A stretch of 64,000 nt of DNA, from contig NZ_QBKR01000015.1 of the NCBI RefSeq assembly GCF_003054245.1, positions 33,124 through 97,123 on the forward strand. The letters are read 5' to 3'. Positions within the stretch are counted from its first letter, which is position 1; the number at the start of each line of letters is the position of its first letter. The notes beneath the pieces are model-generated. The model saw nothing but the letters and a program-made list of their open reading frames with translations. It searched no databases and was not told the DNA's origin. The DNA comes from Melghirimyces profundicolus. Its GTDB lineage: Bacteria > Bacillota > Bacilli > Thermoactinomycetales > DSM-45169. Below are positions 1 to 8,134 of this stretch, one piece after another. Both the position numbers and the translations under genes were made by a program.

Positions 1-225
1 ACGGTGGACTGGAAAGAAAGTTCCACACCGCAATGGATGATCCAACGAATCCGAAATCACATCAGCAAAGGCAGCTTGGTGCTGATGCACCCGACAGGGA
101 GGACGGTGGAAGCTCTTCCTCAAATCATAAGCACGATCAAGGAAAAGGGATTAAGATTAGGCACGGTGGGGGAGGTGCTCTCTCCAAACCGGGTGGAACG
201 TCTTGAGCCGATCGGGACCTTTTGA
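1..225 (+). CDS. ylxY: Polysaccharide deacetylase (YlxY/PdaB-like), C-terminal end only
   Basis: The reading frame is open from the first base, so only about the last 74 residues are present. The segment TVDWK, followed by GSLVLMHPTGRTVEAL and a C-terminal LGTVGEVL, is the end of a NodB-fold polysaccharide deacetylase, where the HPT motif carries a late catalytic-site histidine. In B. subtilis ylxY lies just upstream of mlpA, as here. The catalytic aspartate and metal-binding histidines would lie outside the window. The likely role is deacetylation of cell-wall or spore peptidoglycan sugars outside the membrane; substrate and signal peptide cannot be judged. Confidence 0.85.
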   Translation, partial: TVDWKESSTPQWMIQRIRNHISKGSLVLMHPTGRTVEALPQIISTIKEKGLRLGTVGEVLSPNRVERLEPIGTF

Positions 226-315
226 TATAGTGGGGATGCTTTGCGGCCATTCCTAACATCGTTGAGATGACACAGCGATGACATGTCCATGGGACGAGGA
301 GGAATTCGGATTACG

Positions 316-1572
316 GTGATTCTGAAACATACTCTCCCCAACGGGGTTCGCGTGGTGGCCGAGTCCATTCCGTATGTCCGGTCCGTCGCTTTCGGTTTAT
401 GGGTCGGCACCGGATCCCGGTATGAAACGTGGCAGAACAACGGGATTTCCCATTTTTTGGAACACATGATGTTTAAAGGAACAGAAAATCGGACCGCCCG
501 CCAGTTGGCAGAGACGTTTGATGAAATCGGAGGGCAGGTCAATGCTTTCACCTCCAAGGAGATCACCTGTTATTATGCAAAGGTGCTGGACGAACATCTG
601 ATGATCGCCGTCGATGTGCTTGCGGACATGTTTTTCAGGTCTCTTTTCGACCCGGAAGAGATCCGGAAGGAGCAAAAGGTGGTGGATGAAGAGATCCGCA
701 TGGTGGAGGACACGCCGGATGACGTCGTTCACGACCGACTTTCTTCCGTCGCCCTGGAGGGCCACCCTCTCGGGTGGTCTGTTTTGGGCCGTGTCGAAAA
801 CCTCCGGAGGTTTGACCGGTCGCTCCTGCTGGACTACAAAAGTCGGCGATATCGCCCGCAGGAACTGGTGATTGCATGCGCGGGAAACCTTCCCGAAAAC
901 TACCTGGACATGATTGAGGCTCATTTCGGCGACTTCCAGGGCGGGCCGGCGGTTTCCGAAAGAGTGAAACCGGAATTCACAGGGGGAATTTCCGTTAAGA
1001 AAAAGGAGACGGAACAATCCCATATCTGTTTGGGGCTTCCCGGGATTCCGGCCGGCGATCAGCGGATTTATTCCTACATATTGCTGAACAATCTGGTGGG
1101 AGGGAACATGAGTTCCCGTCTGTTTCAGGAAGTCCGTGAGGAACGGGGGCTGGCCTATTCGGTATATTCCTATCACAGTGCCTACAGCGATACCGGTCTT
1201 TTCACCATTTATGCAGGTACGTCTCCGGATCAGGAAAACGAAGTGATCCGAGTCATATTGGGGATTCTGGATGAAATCCGCAATCACGGGATCACTGCGG
1301 AAGAGCTCGCCAAGGGGAAAGAACAGCTGAAAGGCAGTCTGATGATGAGCTTGGAGAGTACCAACAACCGGATGAGCCGGTTGGGAAAGAACGAACTGCT
1401 CTTGGGCCGGCATAAGTCGATGGACGAAGTGGTGGAAGCGGTGGAGAGCCTCACCCGGGAAGACCTTCTGGAAGCGGCCCGATCGATCTTTTCCCACCCG
1501 CTGGCCTTGTCGGTGATTTCACCGGGTGGAACCGTTCCCCCGGCGTACAGGAGGGACGCTCTTGCGGTTTGA
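316..1572 (+). CDS. mlpA: M16-family zinc peptidase MlpA/PepR
   Basis: About 418 residues, typical for the small bacterial M16 peptidases. The inverted zinc motif HFLEH is at residues 46-50, and the distal ligand glutamate lies in VVDEEIRMVEDTPDD. The C-terminal half carries the second, non-catalytic M16 domain with the RLFQEVREERGLAYSVYS substrate-binding stretch. The start is placed at GTG 316 because the family begins close to KHTLPNGVRVV and AGGAGG lies at 297-302; an in-frame ATG at 283 would add 11 residues. The gene overlaps dut by 11 bases. The role in protein or peptide turnover is known only in outline for this family. Confidence 0.93.
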   Translation: MILKHTLPNGVRVVAESIPYVRSVAFGLWVGTGSRYETWQNNGISHFLEHMMFKGTENRTARQLAETFDEIGGQVNAFTSKEITCYYAKVLDEHLMIAVDVLADMFFRSLFDPEEIRKEQKVVDEEIRMVEDTPDDVVHDRLSSVALEGHPLGWSVLGRVENLRRFDRSLLLDYKSRRYRPQELVIACAGNLPENYLDMIEAHFGDFQGGPAVSERVKPEFTGGISVKKKETEQSHICLGLPGIPAGDQRIYSYILLNNLVGGNMSSRLFQEVREERGLAYSVYSYHSAYSDTGLFTIYAGTSPDQENEVIRVILGILDEIRNHGITAEELAKGKEQLKGSLMMSLESTNNRMSRLGKNELLLGRHKSMDEVVEAVESLTREDLLEAARSIFSHPLALSVISPGGTVPPAYRRDALAV

Positions 1573-2008
1573 CGTCATGATCCGGAAGTTGCCCGGAAAT
1601 GAAGATCTCCCCCTTCCCACCAGAATGTCGGACGGGGCGAGTGGATTCGATCTGTATGCGGCGATCCCTGAAGAATTCTTTTTGGAACCGGGAGAATGGA
1701 AATTGATTCCGGCGGGCTTTGCATTGGAGATGCCCGAGGGGCTGGAAGCCCAGGTGCGCCCGCGGAGCGGGTTGGCATTGAAATACGGGGTCACGGTGTT
1801 GAACGCGCCGGGAACCGTGGATGCGGATTACCGGGGTGAGGTTTCCGTGCTCCTTCACAATTTGGGGAAACAGCCATTTCCGGTTCGTCGGGGGGATCGA
1901 ATCGCCCAGCTGGTGTTTCAGGAGGTGGCCCCCGTCCGCCTCCGGGAGACCGAACACCTGAAGGACACCCCCAGGGGAGCCGGAGGCTTCGGGCATACCG
2001 GAAAGTAA
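1562..2008 (+). CDS. dut: Deoxyuridine 5'-triphosphate nucleotidohydrolase (trimeric dUTPase)
   Basis: Hydrolyses dUTP to dUMP and pyrophosphate, keeping uracil out of DNA. All five trimeric dUTPase motifs are visible in order: ASGFDLYA, RPRSGLALK, GTVDADYRGEVSVLLHN, RGDRIAQLVF and the C-terminal glycine-rich GAGGFGHTG. The length of 148 residues fits the family. I chose TTG 1562 because AGGAGGG at 1549-1555 sits six bases upstream; ATG 1577 is a weaker alternative that would remove residues aligned in relatives. The gene overlaps the mlpA stop, which suggests translational coupling. In B. subtilis dUTPase genes lie elsewhere, so this placement is a lineage marker. Confidence 0.94.
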   Translation: MRFDVMIRKLPGNEDLPLPTRMSDGASGFDLYAAIPEEFFLEPGEWKLIPAGFALEMPEGLEAQVRPRSGLALKYGVTVLNAPGTVDADYRGEVSVLLHNLGKQPFPVRRGDRIAQLVFQEVAPVRLRETEHLKDTPRGAGGFGHTGK

Positions 2009-2045
2009 GCAGCCCCCGGAGGGGCCCCGTCCTGCACAATCCTCC

Positions 2046-2523
2046 TAAAAGCGTTGTGATTTCGACCCCAGGCGAGACTTGTGCTCTGTGAGTGCATAGT
2101 GAGACCGGGGAGTGAAGCGACCCCAGGCGAGACTTGTGCTCTGTGAGTGCATAGCGAGACCGGGGAGTGAAGCGACCCAGGCGAGACTTGTGCTCTGTGA
2201 GTGCATAGCGAGACCGGGGAGTGAGCGACCCAGGCGAGACTTGTGCTCTGTGAGTGCATAGCGAGACCGGGGAGTGAGCGACCCAGGCGAGACTTGTGCT
2301 CTGTGAGTGCATAGCGAGACCGGGGAGTGAGCGACCCAGGCGAGACTTGTGCTCTGTGAGTGCATAGCGAGACCGGGGAGTGAGCGACCCAGGCGAGACT
2401 TGTGCTCTGTGAGTGCATAGCGAGACCGGGGAGTGAGCGACCCAGGCGAGACTTGTGCTCTGTGAGTGCAGCCGGAGCGGCTTTGGGTGAATGCTGCCGC
2501 TCACTTTTTCACAACACTTCTAA
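2046..2523 (+). repeat. BOX-like dispersed repeat, locus R1 (8 core units)
   Basis: It begins with AAAGCGTTGTGATTTC and ends with TCACTTTTTCACAACACTTCTA, an imperfect terminal inverted repeat. Between the ends are eight copies of a core containing GGCGAGACTTGTGCTCTGTG, starting at 2071, 2126, 2180, 2233, 2286, 2339, 2392 and 2445 (periods 55, 54, then 53 five times). Most of the about 200-bp left module seen in full copies is missing: the left end jumps straight into the cores. The right module (GGAGCGGC, TTTGGGT, GCCGCTC) is intact. It lies between dut and ymxH and does not look coding. Confidence 0.9.
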
Positions 2524-2671
2524 AGTGTTCCGGTCCGTCAGCCCGATTGGACATTCCCAGATCCATACCGCGCCGAAAAGATAAAAACGTTCTGGTTGTG
2601 GAAGGGGCGTTTTTTTCTTTCCGGCATAAGTTCGTCCCTGCTCCGATAATATCTGGTAAGGGGGAGTTCTT

Positions 2672-2920
2672 ATGCGCTGGAGCGAGTTTGCGGAAAAAGA
2701 ACTGATCGATGTGGGAGGGGGCGAGCGGATCGGTTCGGTGGGGCAGGCGGATCTTCTCATCGACCCCGAGACGGGGGAGATCCGGTCCATGCTGTTGCCT
2801 GTCGGCTCCTCCTGGTTCGGAAAAAGACAGGAGGTCCGGGAAGTCATTTGGAGCCACATCAAAAAGATCGGTCCCGAAATGGTGATCGTGGAACGGGGGA
2901 ACGGCTTCTTTTACAAATGA
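2672..2920 (+). CDS. ymxH: YlmC/YmxH family PRC-barrel protein
   Basis: An 82-residue protein with the small PRC-barrel fold pattern: RWSEFAEKELIDV, then a short beta-rich segment LLIDPETGEIRSMLLP and a C-terminal WSHIKKIGPEMVIVE. This matches the YlmC/YmxH family, conserved in endospore formers and found in B. subtilis between mlpA and spoVFA, exactly as here. The function is not established. AAGGGGGAG a few bases upstream supports ATG 2672, and a strong terminator follows the stop, so it is probably transcribed separately from dpaAB. Confidence 0.9.
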   Translation: MRWSEFAEKELIDVGGGERIGSVGQADLLIDPETGEIRSMLLPVGSSWFGKRQEVREVIWSHIKKIGPEMVIVERGNGFFYK

Positions 2921-2948
2921 TTCAGGATTCCGGCCGACATGACGGCCG

Positions 2949-2984
2949 CGGGCAGGGGCCCATCGCCCCCGCCCGTTTTATTTT
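2949..2984 (+). terminator. Rho-independent terminator after ymxH
   Basis: The stem CGGGCAGGGGC / GCCCCCGCCCG (one mismatch) has a four-to-five-base loop and is followed by TTTTATTTT. Confidence 0.8.
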
Positions 2985-3019
2985 GCATGGATACCCGAAA
3001 GGAGACGGGGCTTCCGGTA

Positions 3020-3047
3020 ACCGAAGCGGAAGTCCTGACATATGATG
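3020..3047 (+). promoter_or_regulatory. Possible SigK-type promoter for dpaAB
   Basis: AC at 3020-3021 and CATATGATG at 3039-3047 are separated by 17 bases. This approximates the SigK pattern AC-N16/17-CATANNNTA with one mismatch. Dipicolinate synthase is made in the mother cell under SigK in B. subtilis, so the placement is sensible, but the match alone is weak. Confidence 0.35.
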
Positions 3048-3129
3048 CAGGAGAAAGCGGCGACTTCCCATAGGGAGAGGTCCCCGCCGCCAAGGGGTGC
3101 TCCCCCGGGAAAGGGGTCATTCAGGCGAA

Positions 3130-4023
3130 ATGTTGACAGGAAAACACGTGGCCTTTATCGGTGGCGACGCCAGACAATTGGAAGTGATCAAAAGCTGCAT
3201 TGAACAAAATGCCAAGGTCAGTCTCATCGGGTTTGACAATTTGCAGAGTCCATTCAGCGGAGCCAGCAACCGGGAACTGACTCCCTCCCTTTTAAAGACC
3301 GTGGATATGTTGATTTTGCCCATCCTGGGGACTGACGAAGAAGGATATGTCAGCAGTATATTCACGACAAAAAAACTGGCATTGTCGGAAGAACATATCG
3401 CTTCATTGACGTCCCGTGCCATGGTTTACACAGGGATCGCGAAATCATACTTAAAAAATCTTTGTGATCAACATTCCATCCGGCTCGTGGAGCTCCTGAA
3501 ACGGGACGACGTGGCGATATACAACTCCATCCCCACGGTGGAGGGGGCTCTGATGATGGCCATCCAGCACACAAACATCACGATCCACGGGTCTGTTTGT
3601 GCCGTACTGGGTCTGGGGCGGGTGGGAATGACCCTCGGCAGGACGTTGGCGGCATTGGGTGCCCGGGTGAAGATGGGGGTGCGCCGGACCGATCAGGCGG
3701 CCCGCTCGGAGGAGATGGGTCTCTCGCCTTTTTTCATGAAGGACCTCCATCGGCACGCCGGGGATGTGGACCTTTTGTTCAATACGGTTCCCGCCCTGGT
3801 GGTGACCGCCAAAGTGTTGAACCGAATGCCTTACAGCGCAGTGATCATTGATTTGGCTTCGAAACCGGGGGGAGTGGACTTCACATATGCCGAAAAACGG
3901 GGAATCAAGGCCTTGCTGGCTCCCAGCCTGCCCGGAATTGTCGCTTCCAAGACCGCTGGCCGGATTCTGGCCCAGACCATGACCCGGCTGATGTCGGAAG
4001 AACTCGAAGAGGAGGGTTCTTAA
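3130..4023 (+). CDS. dpaA: Dipicolinate synthase subunit A (SpoVFA)
   Basis: With DpaB it converts the dihydrodipicolinate precursor into dipicolinic acid in the mother cell, for loading into the spore core. The 297 residues equal the B. subtilis length. The N-terminal MLTGKHVAFIGGDARQLE and the central nucleotide-binding VLGLGRVGMTLGRTLAALG (Rossmann motif) are diagnostic, as is YNSIPTVEGALMMAIQHT. I set the start at ATG 3130 because it reproduces the family N-terminus; GTG 3097 would add 11 unrelated residues. It lies three bases upstream of dpaB, then asd, dapG and dapA follow, linking DPA output to its aspartate-derived precursor. Confidence 0.95.
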   Translation: MLTGKHVAFIGGDARQLEVIKSCIEQNAKVSLIGFDNLQSPFSGASNRELTPSLLKTVDMLILPILGTDEEGYVSSIFTTKKLALSEEHIASLTSRAMVYTGIAKSYLKNLCDQHSIRLVELLKRDDVAIYNSIPTVEGALMMAIQHTNITIHGSVCAVLGLGRVGMTLGRTLAALGARVKMGVRRTDQAARSEEMGLSPFFMKDLHRHAGDVDLLFNTVPALVVTAKVLNRMPYSAVIIDLASKPGGVDFTYAEKRGIKALLAPSLPGIVASKTAGRILAQTMTRLMSEELEEEGS

Positions 4024-4026
4024 AGC

Positions 4027-4629
4027 ATGAATCTGGAAGGGAAAACCATCGGATTCGGGATGACGGGTTCCCACTGCACCCACGACGAAGCACTTCCCCA
4101 GATGAAACGTCTGGTTGAATTGGGGGCCCGGGTGATCCCGATCCTTTCCCACACCGTTCAGACAGTGGACAGCAAGTTCGGCGATGCGGCGGATTGGCTG
4201 AAGAAAATCAAGGAAATCACGGGGGAGAAGATCATCACTTCGGTGCCGGAAGCGGAGCCCATCGGCCCCAAAAAGCTTCTGGACGGTATGTTGATCGCTC
4301 CGTGCACGGGCAACAGCCTGGCCCGGCTGGCCAATGCGCTGACGGACGGACCGGTCCTGATGGCTGCCAAAGCGCAAATGAGGAACCAGCGGCCGGTGGT
4401 TTTGGCGATATCCACCAACGACGCCCTCGGTTTGAATGCGGCCAACCTGGCCCGCCTGCTTCCGGCCCGACACATTTATTTTGTTCCCTTCGGACAGGAT
4501 TCACCCGAAAAAAAGCCGAATTCCTTGGTTGCACGCATGGAATTAATCCCTGAGACTGTCGAGTCGGCCATCAACGGCCGTCAGATCCAGCCTTTGATAG
4601 TTGAAAAATACCGCGATTTAATCTCATAA
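4027..4629 (+). CDS. dpaB: Dipicolinate synthase subunit B (SpoVFB)
   Basis: A 200-residue flavoprotein-fold partner of DpaA. The N-terminus GKTIGFGMTGSHCTHDEA is characteristic of SpoVFB, and PCTGNSLARLANALTDGPVLMAAKA corresponds to the flavin-family core (quoted only as a landmark within residues about 95-120, key residues T-G-N-S). ISTNDALGLNAANLARLL and FVPFGQD complete the family pattern. The start ATG 4027 lies directly after the dpaA stop, so the two are co-translated. A modest stem-loop follows before asd. Confidence 0.95.
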   Translation: MNLEGKTIGFGMTGSHCTHDEALPQMKRLVELGARVIPILSHTVQTVDSKFGDAADWLKKIKEITGEKIITSVPEAEPIGPKKLLDGMLIAPCTGNSLARLANALTDGPVLMAAKAQMRNQRPVVLAISTNDALGLNAANLARLLPARHIYFVPFGQDSPEKKPNSLVARMELIPETVESAINGRQIQPLIVEKYRDLIS

Positions 4630-4660
4630 TAGAGAATGATGCATTGATAGAATTTCAAAA

Positions 4661-4710
4661 GAGGACGAAGGCCTTCCTTCATTCGTGAACGAAGGCCCTC
4701 ATAACTTTTT
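4661..4710 (+). terminator. Weak stem-loop between dpaB and asd
   Basis: GGCCTTC at 4670-4676 pairs with GAAGGCC at 4691-4697, with flanking GAG/CTC, and TTTTT follows at 4706-4710. The loop is long and the T-run is displaced, so it may be a partial terminator or attenuator. Confidence 0.4.
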
Positions 4711-4739
4711 GGCCGACTCAAATGAGGGGGATTTATAAC

Positions 4740-5771
4740 ATGCCTGTAAAAGAAGCAACTGTTGCGGTTTTGGGTGCGACAGGGGCGGTCGGAGAACAGA
4801 TCCTGCGTAACCTGGAAAAGCGTTCTTTTCCGCTGAAAGACCTTCGGCTTTTGGCCTCGAAGCGTTCCGCGGGCAAAAAAGTCCGCTTCAACGGCGGCGA
4901 AGTGACCGTGCAGGAAGCGACGCCGGAGGCTTTTGAAGGGGTGGACATCGCTTTGTTCAGCGCCGGCGGAAGCGTCAGTGAGAAGTTCGCTCCCGAAGCA
5001 GTGAAGCGGGGAGCCGTTGTCGTCGATAACACCAACGCTTTCCGTATGGACCCGGAAGTTCCCCTGATCGTTCCCGAGGTGAACAAAGAAGAGATCAAAC
5101 ATCACAAGGGTATCATTGCCAACCCCAACTGTTCCACCATCCAGATGGTGGTGGCTCTTAAACCGCTGTATGATCGCTTCGGCTTTGACCGGGTGATCGT
5201 TTCCACCTACCAGGCGGTTTCCGGTTCTGGAGCGAAAGCCATGGAGGAGCTGAACGAACAATCCCGGGCTGTGCTGGAGGGCCGGGAAGTGGTGAAGAAG
5301 ATCATGCCGGTGGGCAAACTTGACAAACACTATCAGATCGCTTTCAATGCCCTTCCCCAATGCGACGTTGCCCAGGAAAACGGGTTCACACTGGAAGAAA
5401 TGAAGATGGTACGCGAAACGAAAAAGATCTTCGGCGACGAACAGATCGGCGTGACCGCCACCTGTGTCCGGGTCCCGGTCCAGCGTGGACACAGTGAATC
5501 GATCTACGTGGAGTTGAAAAAGGATTTTGATCTGGAAGAGGTGCGCCAAGCGCTCCGCGAAGCGGATGGGGTGATCCTCGAAGACGACATCCACAACCAG
5601 GTGTATCCGACCCCGCTCGATTCCGCCGGTCGGGACGAAGTTTTCGTCGGTCGGGTACGGAAGGACACCGTCCATCCGAAGGGACTCAACCTCTGGGTGG
5701 TCTCCGATAACCTTCTGAAAGGGGCCGCCACCAACGCCGTTCAGATTGCCGAACATCTTGTCCGCGAGTAG
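4740..5771 (+). CDS. asd: Aspartate-semialdehyde dehydrogenase
   Basis: Reduces aspartyl phosphate to aspartate semialdehyde with NADPH, the branch point toward lysine, DAP, DPA and threonine/methionine. The 343 residues carry the N-terminal NADP loop GATGAVGEQ, the catalytic cysteine at about residue 131 in ANPNCSTIQM, and the substrate-binding R-G-H-S of VQRGHSESIYVE. GAGGGGG at 4724-4730 is nine bases before ATG 4740, which decides the start over an in-frame ATG at 4722. The next gene, dapG, begins 13 bases after the stop, so the two form an operon. Confidence 0.97.
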   Translation: MPVKEATVAVLGATGAVGEQILRNLEKRSFPLKDLRLLASKRSAGKKVRFNGGEVTVQEATPEAFEGVDIALFSAGGSVSEKFAPEAVKRGAVVVDNTNAFRMDPEVPLIVPEVNKEEIKHHKGIIANPNCSTIQMVVALKPLYDRFGFDRVIVSTYQAVSGSGAKAMEELNEQSRAVLEGREVVKKIMPVGKLDKHYQIAFNALPQCDVAQENGFTLEEMKMVRETKKIFGDEQIGVTATCVRVPVQRGHSESIYVELKKDFDLEEVRQALREADGVILEDDIHNQVYPTPLDSAGRDEVFVGRVRKDTVHPKGLNLWVVSDNLLKGAATNAVQIAEHLVRE

Positions 5772-5784
5772 AAGGGAATGTTCC

Positions 5785-7020
5785 ATGAAAATCCGAGTAC
5801 AGAAGTTTGGCGGAACTTCCGTCGCCACTCCGGAACGGCGGGGACGGGTGGTTCATCATATCCGCCAGGCTTTGAATGAAGGCTGCAACGTTGTTGTTGT
5901 CGTATCCGCGATGGGTCGAAAAGGCGATCCCTATGCGACGGACACCCTCCTCCATTGGATTGAGGAAAACGGGCAATCCCTGTCCCCGCGCGAACAGGAT
6001 TTGCTGCTGTCCTGCGGGGAAATCATCTCCGCTTCCACTCTGTCCAGCCTGCTGAACAAGGAAGGCATCCCCAACACGGTACTGACCGGGGGGCAGGCCG
6101 GTATCATCACCAACAACCAGTACAATAACGCCCAGATCCTCACCATCAACCCGAGCCGGGTGGAAAGCGAACTGGAGAAGGGAAAAGTGGTGGTCCTGGC
6201 CGGTTATCAGGGAAAGACCATCGATGGAGAGGTGACCACGCTGGGACGCGGGGGGAGCGATACCACCGCGACGGCCATCGGGGTTGCCCTGAATGCCGAT
6301 ATGGTGGATATTTTCACCGACGTGGAAGGCATCATGACGGCCGATCCCCGGATCGTGGAAGATGCTGCTCCACTGGAGGCGGTCACCTATACAGAAATCT
6401 GCAACCTGGCTTTTCAAGGTGCCAAAGTGATCCATCCCCGTGCGGTGGAACTGGCCATGCAGACAAATGTTCCCATTCGGGTGCGTTCCACGATGAGTGA
6501 TCACCCCGGGACGCTCGTTTCCAGCACCCATGAAAAGAACAAACTGGCGGGGGAAGTGAGCGACCGTCTGATCACGGGCATCACCCAGATGGCCAATGTG
6601 ACTCAGATCAAAGTGCCGGCCAAGGAAGACCAATACGACCTCCAGCTGAAGGTGTTCAAAGCGATGGCGGAGAACGGCATCAGTGTGGATTTTATCAATA
6701 TTAATCCCAGCGGGGTGATCTACACCGTTTACGACCATGTGGCGGATGCGGCGGAGGAAATTCTCCGTTCGATGGAGCTGGAGCCGGAACTGTTGCGCGG
6801 GTGCGCCAAAATTTCGGTTGTGGGCGCCGGCATCGCGGGTGTTCCCGGTGTGATGTCCAAGATTGCCGAAGCCTTGACGGAAGAGGATATCCCAATCCTT
6901 CAGTCCGCCGATTCCCATACGACCATCTGGGTTTTGGTTCCGGGGAACCACATGGTCAAAGCGGTCCGCTCCCTCCACCGCAAGTTCGATCTTCATAAGG
7001 TCCATGTGACCAATTCCTAA
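5785..7020 (+). CDS. dapG: Aspartate kinase I (DapG type)
   Basis: Phosphorylates aspartate as the first step of the aspartate pathway. The N-terminal VQKFGGTSVATPERR is the kinase signature, VVVVVSAMGRKGDPYATD matches the DapG subgroup, and GRGGSDTTA is the aspartate/ATP-binding loop. The C-terminal third holds paired ACT domains (IKVPAKEDQYDLQLKVF and ISVVGAGIAGVPGVM), the allosteric module; the DapG isozyme of B. subtilis is inhibited by diaminopimelate. Length is 411 residues. The start ATG 5785 has GAAGGGA at 5771-5777. The asd-dapG-dapA arrangement equals that of B. subtilis. Confidence 0.95.
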   Translation: MKIRVQKFGGTSVATPERRGRVVHHIRQALNEGCNVVVVVSAMGRKGDPYATDTLLHWIEENGQSLSPREQDLLLSCGEIISASTLSSLLNKEGIPNTVLTGGQAGIITNNQYNNAQILTINPSRVESELEKGKVVVLAGYQGKTIDGEVTTLGRGGSDTTATAIGVALNADMVDIFTDVEGIMTADPRIVEDAAPLEAVTYTEICNLAFQGAKVIHPRAVELAMQTNVPIRVRSTMSDHPGTLVSSTHEKNKLAGEVSDRLITGITQMANVTQIKVPAKEDQYDLQLKVFKAMAENGISVDFININPSGVIYTVYDHVADAAEEILRSMELEPELLRGCAKISVVGAGIAGVPGVMSKIAEALTEEDIPILQSADSHTTIWVLVPGNHMVKAVRSLHRKFDLHKVHVTNS

Positions 7021-7065
7021 ACCAAAAGAAAACAGATCTACAGGATAGATCGGGAGACTAGGGGG

Positions 7066-7959
7066 ATGGACGTCGTGCAATTTGGTAGACTGCTGACTGC
7101 TATGATCACTCCCATGACCCATCATGGGGCCATTGATTGGCCGCGTGTCGATTCCGTGATCGACCATCTGATTCAAACCGGGACCGACTCCATCGTCATT
7201 GCGGGAACGACGGGGGAGTCACCGACACTGAGCCATCAGGAAAAGCTGGATCTGTTTCGGCGCGCGGTCCGGCAAGCCGATGGTCGCGTCAAGATTATCG
7301 CAGGGACCGGGACCAATAACACCGATGCCTCCGTCCAGCTGACCCGTGAAGCGGAAGAAACGGGTGTGGACGGAGTGATGTTGGTGGTTCCGTATTACAA
7401 CAAACCGACGCAGGAAGGGTTATACCAACATTTCAGGACGGTGGCCGAGTCCACATCCCTCCCGGTCATGCTTTACAACATTCCCGGACGAAGTTCGGTC
7501 AACCTGGGTGTGGACACCATGGTCCGCCTGACCCACGAAGTGGAAAACATCAGCCTCATCAAGGAATCCAGCGGAGATCTGGTTCAGGTGATGGAATTGG
7601 TGGAGCGGAAGCGGGAAGGTGTGGCCGTCTACAGCGGGATGGATGAGCTGACGGTTCCTTACCTTTCCGTCGGCAGCGTCGGGATCGTCAGCGTGGCGAG
7701 CCACGTGGTCGGACGGGAAATGAAAGAAATGATCGAGGCCTTTATCGGCGGAGATGTGGAAAGAGCGGGACGGATTCAGCGGCGGATCGTTCCCCTGTGG
7801 CGCGCCCTGTTCATGACGTCCAGCCCGGCCCCCCTGAAATACGCCCTGTCTTTGATGGGGGTGTGCGAAGACCACGTCCGTCTGCCGATGGTTCCGTTGA
7901 ACCAAGCGGAAAAAACCCATATGCAAACGATTCTTCAAACGATGCAGGTAATCAAATGA
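7066..7959 (+). CDS. dapA: 4-hydroxy-tetrahydrodipicolinate synthase
   Basis: Condenses pyruvate with aspartate semialdehyde, giving the precursor shared by lysine, diaminopimelate and dipicolinate. The (beta/alpha)8 aldolase signatures are present: GTTGESPTLSHQEK, VVPYYNKPTQEG, MLYNIPGRSS and IKESSGDL, the last carrying the Schiff-base lysine. Length is 297 residues. ATG 7066 has GGGAG nine bases upstream; GTG 7075 has AGGGGG at the same distance and gives an N-terminus closer to B. subtilis DapA, so the start is uncertain by three codons. A very strong palindrome ends the operon. Confidence 0.95.
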   Translation: MDVVQFGRLLTAMITPMTHHGAIDWPRVDSVIDHLIQTGTDSIVIAGTTGESPTLSHQEKLDLFRRAVRQADGRVKIIAGTGTNNTDASVQLTREAEETGVDGVMLVVPYYNKPTQEGLYQHFRTVAESTSLPVMLYNIPGRSSVNLGVDTMVRLTHEVENISLIKESSGDLVQVMELVERKREGVAVYSGMDELTVPYLSVGSVGIVSVASHVVGREMKEMIEAFIGGDVERAGRIQRRIVPLWRALFMTSSPAPLKYALSLMGVCEDHVRLPMVPLNQAEKTHMQTILQTMQVIK

Positions 7960-8009
7960 GACGGTGGTGAAAAACCGGGCCCTCGCGGGCCCGGTTTTTC
8001 ACCACCGTC
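7960..8009 (+). terminator. Long perfect palindromic terminator after dapA
   Basis: A 23-bp perfect inverted repeat at 7960-7982 and 7987-8009 surrounds the four-base loop TCGC. The inner part (A5-CCGGGCCC / GGGCCCGG-T5) is a standard bidirectional terminator; the outer 10 bp (GACGGTGGTG / CACCACCGTC) extend it past the T-run. Confidence 0.92.
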
Positions 8010-8038
8010 ACTCTGGAAGGATTTTCGCATGGGGTTTC

Positions 8039-8068
8039 TTGCAACGGATCAAATGGTTCGTGTATAAT
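8039..8068 (+). promoter_or_regulatory. SigA-type promoter of the RNase J gene
   Basis: TTGCAA at 8039-8044 and TATAAT at 8063-8068 are separated by 18 bases, directly downstream of the dapA terminator. Confidence 0.7.
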
Positions 8069-8134
8069 ATCAGTAAGTGACTTGTGCGGTTTTTGGGTGA
8101 TCGACAACTGAATAGGGTACAGGAGGAATTTTTT

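Noticed and set aside
397..1497. Large antisense frames opposite mlpA and many other genes
   Set aside because: These are shadows produced by GC-rich third codon positions; the sense frames carry complete family motifs.
1791..2504. Long reading frames through the repeat loci (for example the minus-strand frame here, and frames at 49431-49997)
   Set aside because: A 53-bp unit without stops keeps all frames open and yields repetitive peptides in several frames; no ribosome site, no family match, and the same DNA occurs in other loci in other frames.
2046..2523. CRISPR array at the tandem repeats
   Set aside because: Units are contiguous and identical with no unique spacers, the period is 53-57 bp throughout, and no cas genes are nearby. 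The same holds at 49412-49897.
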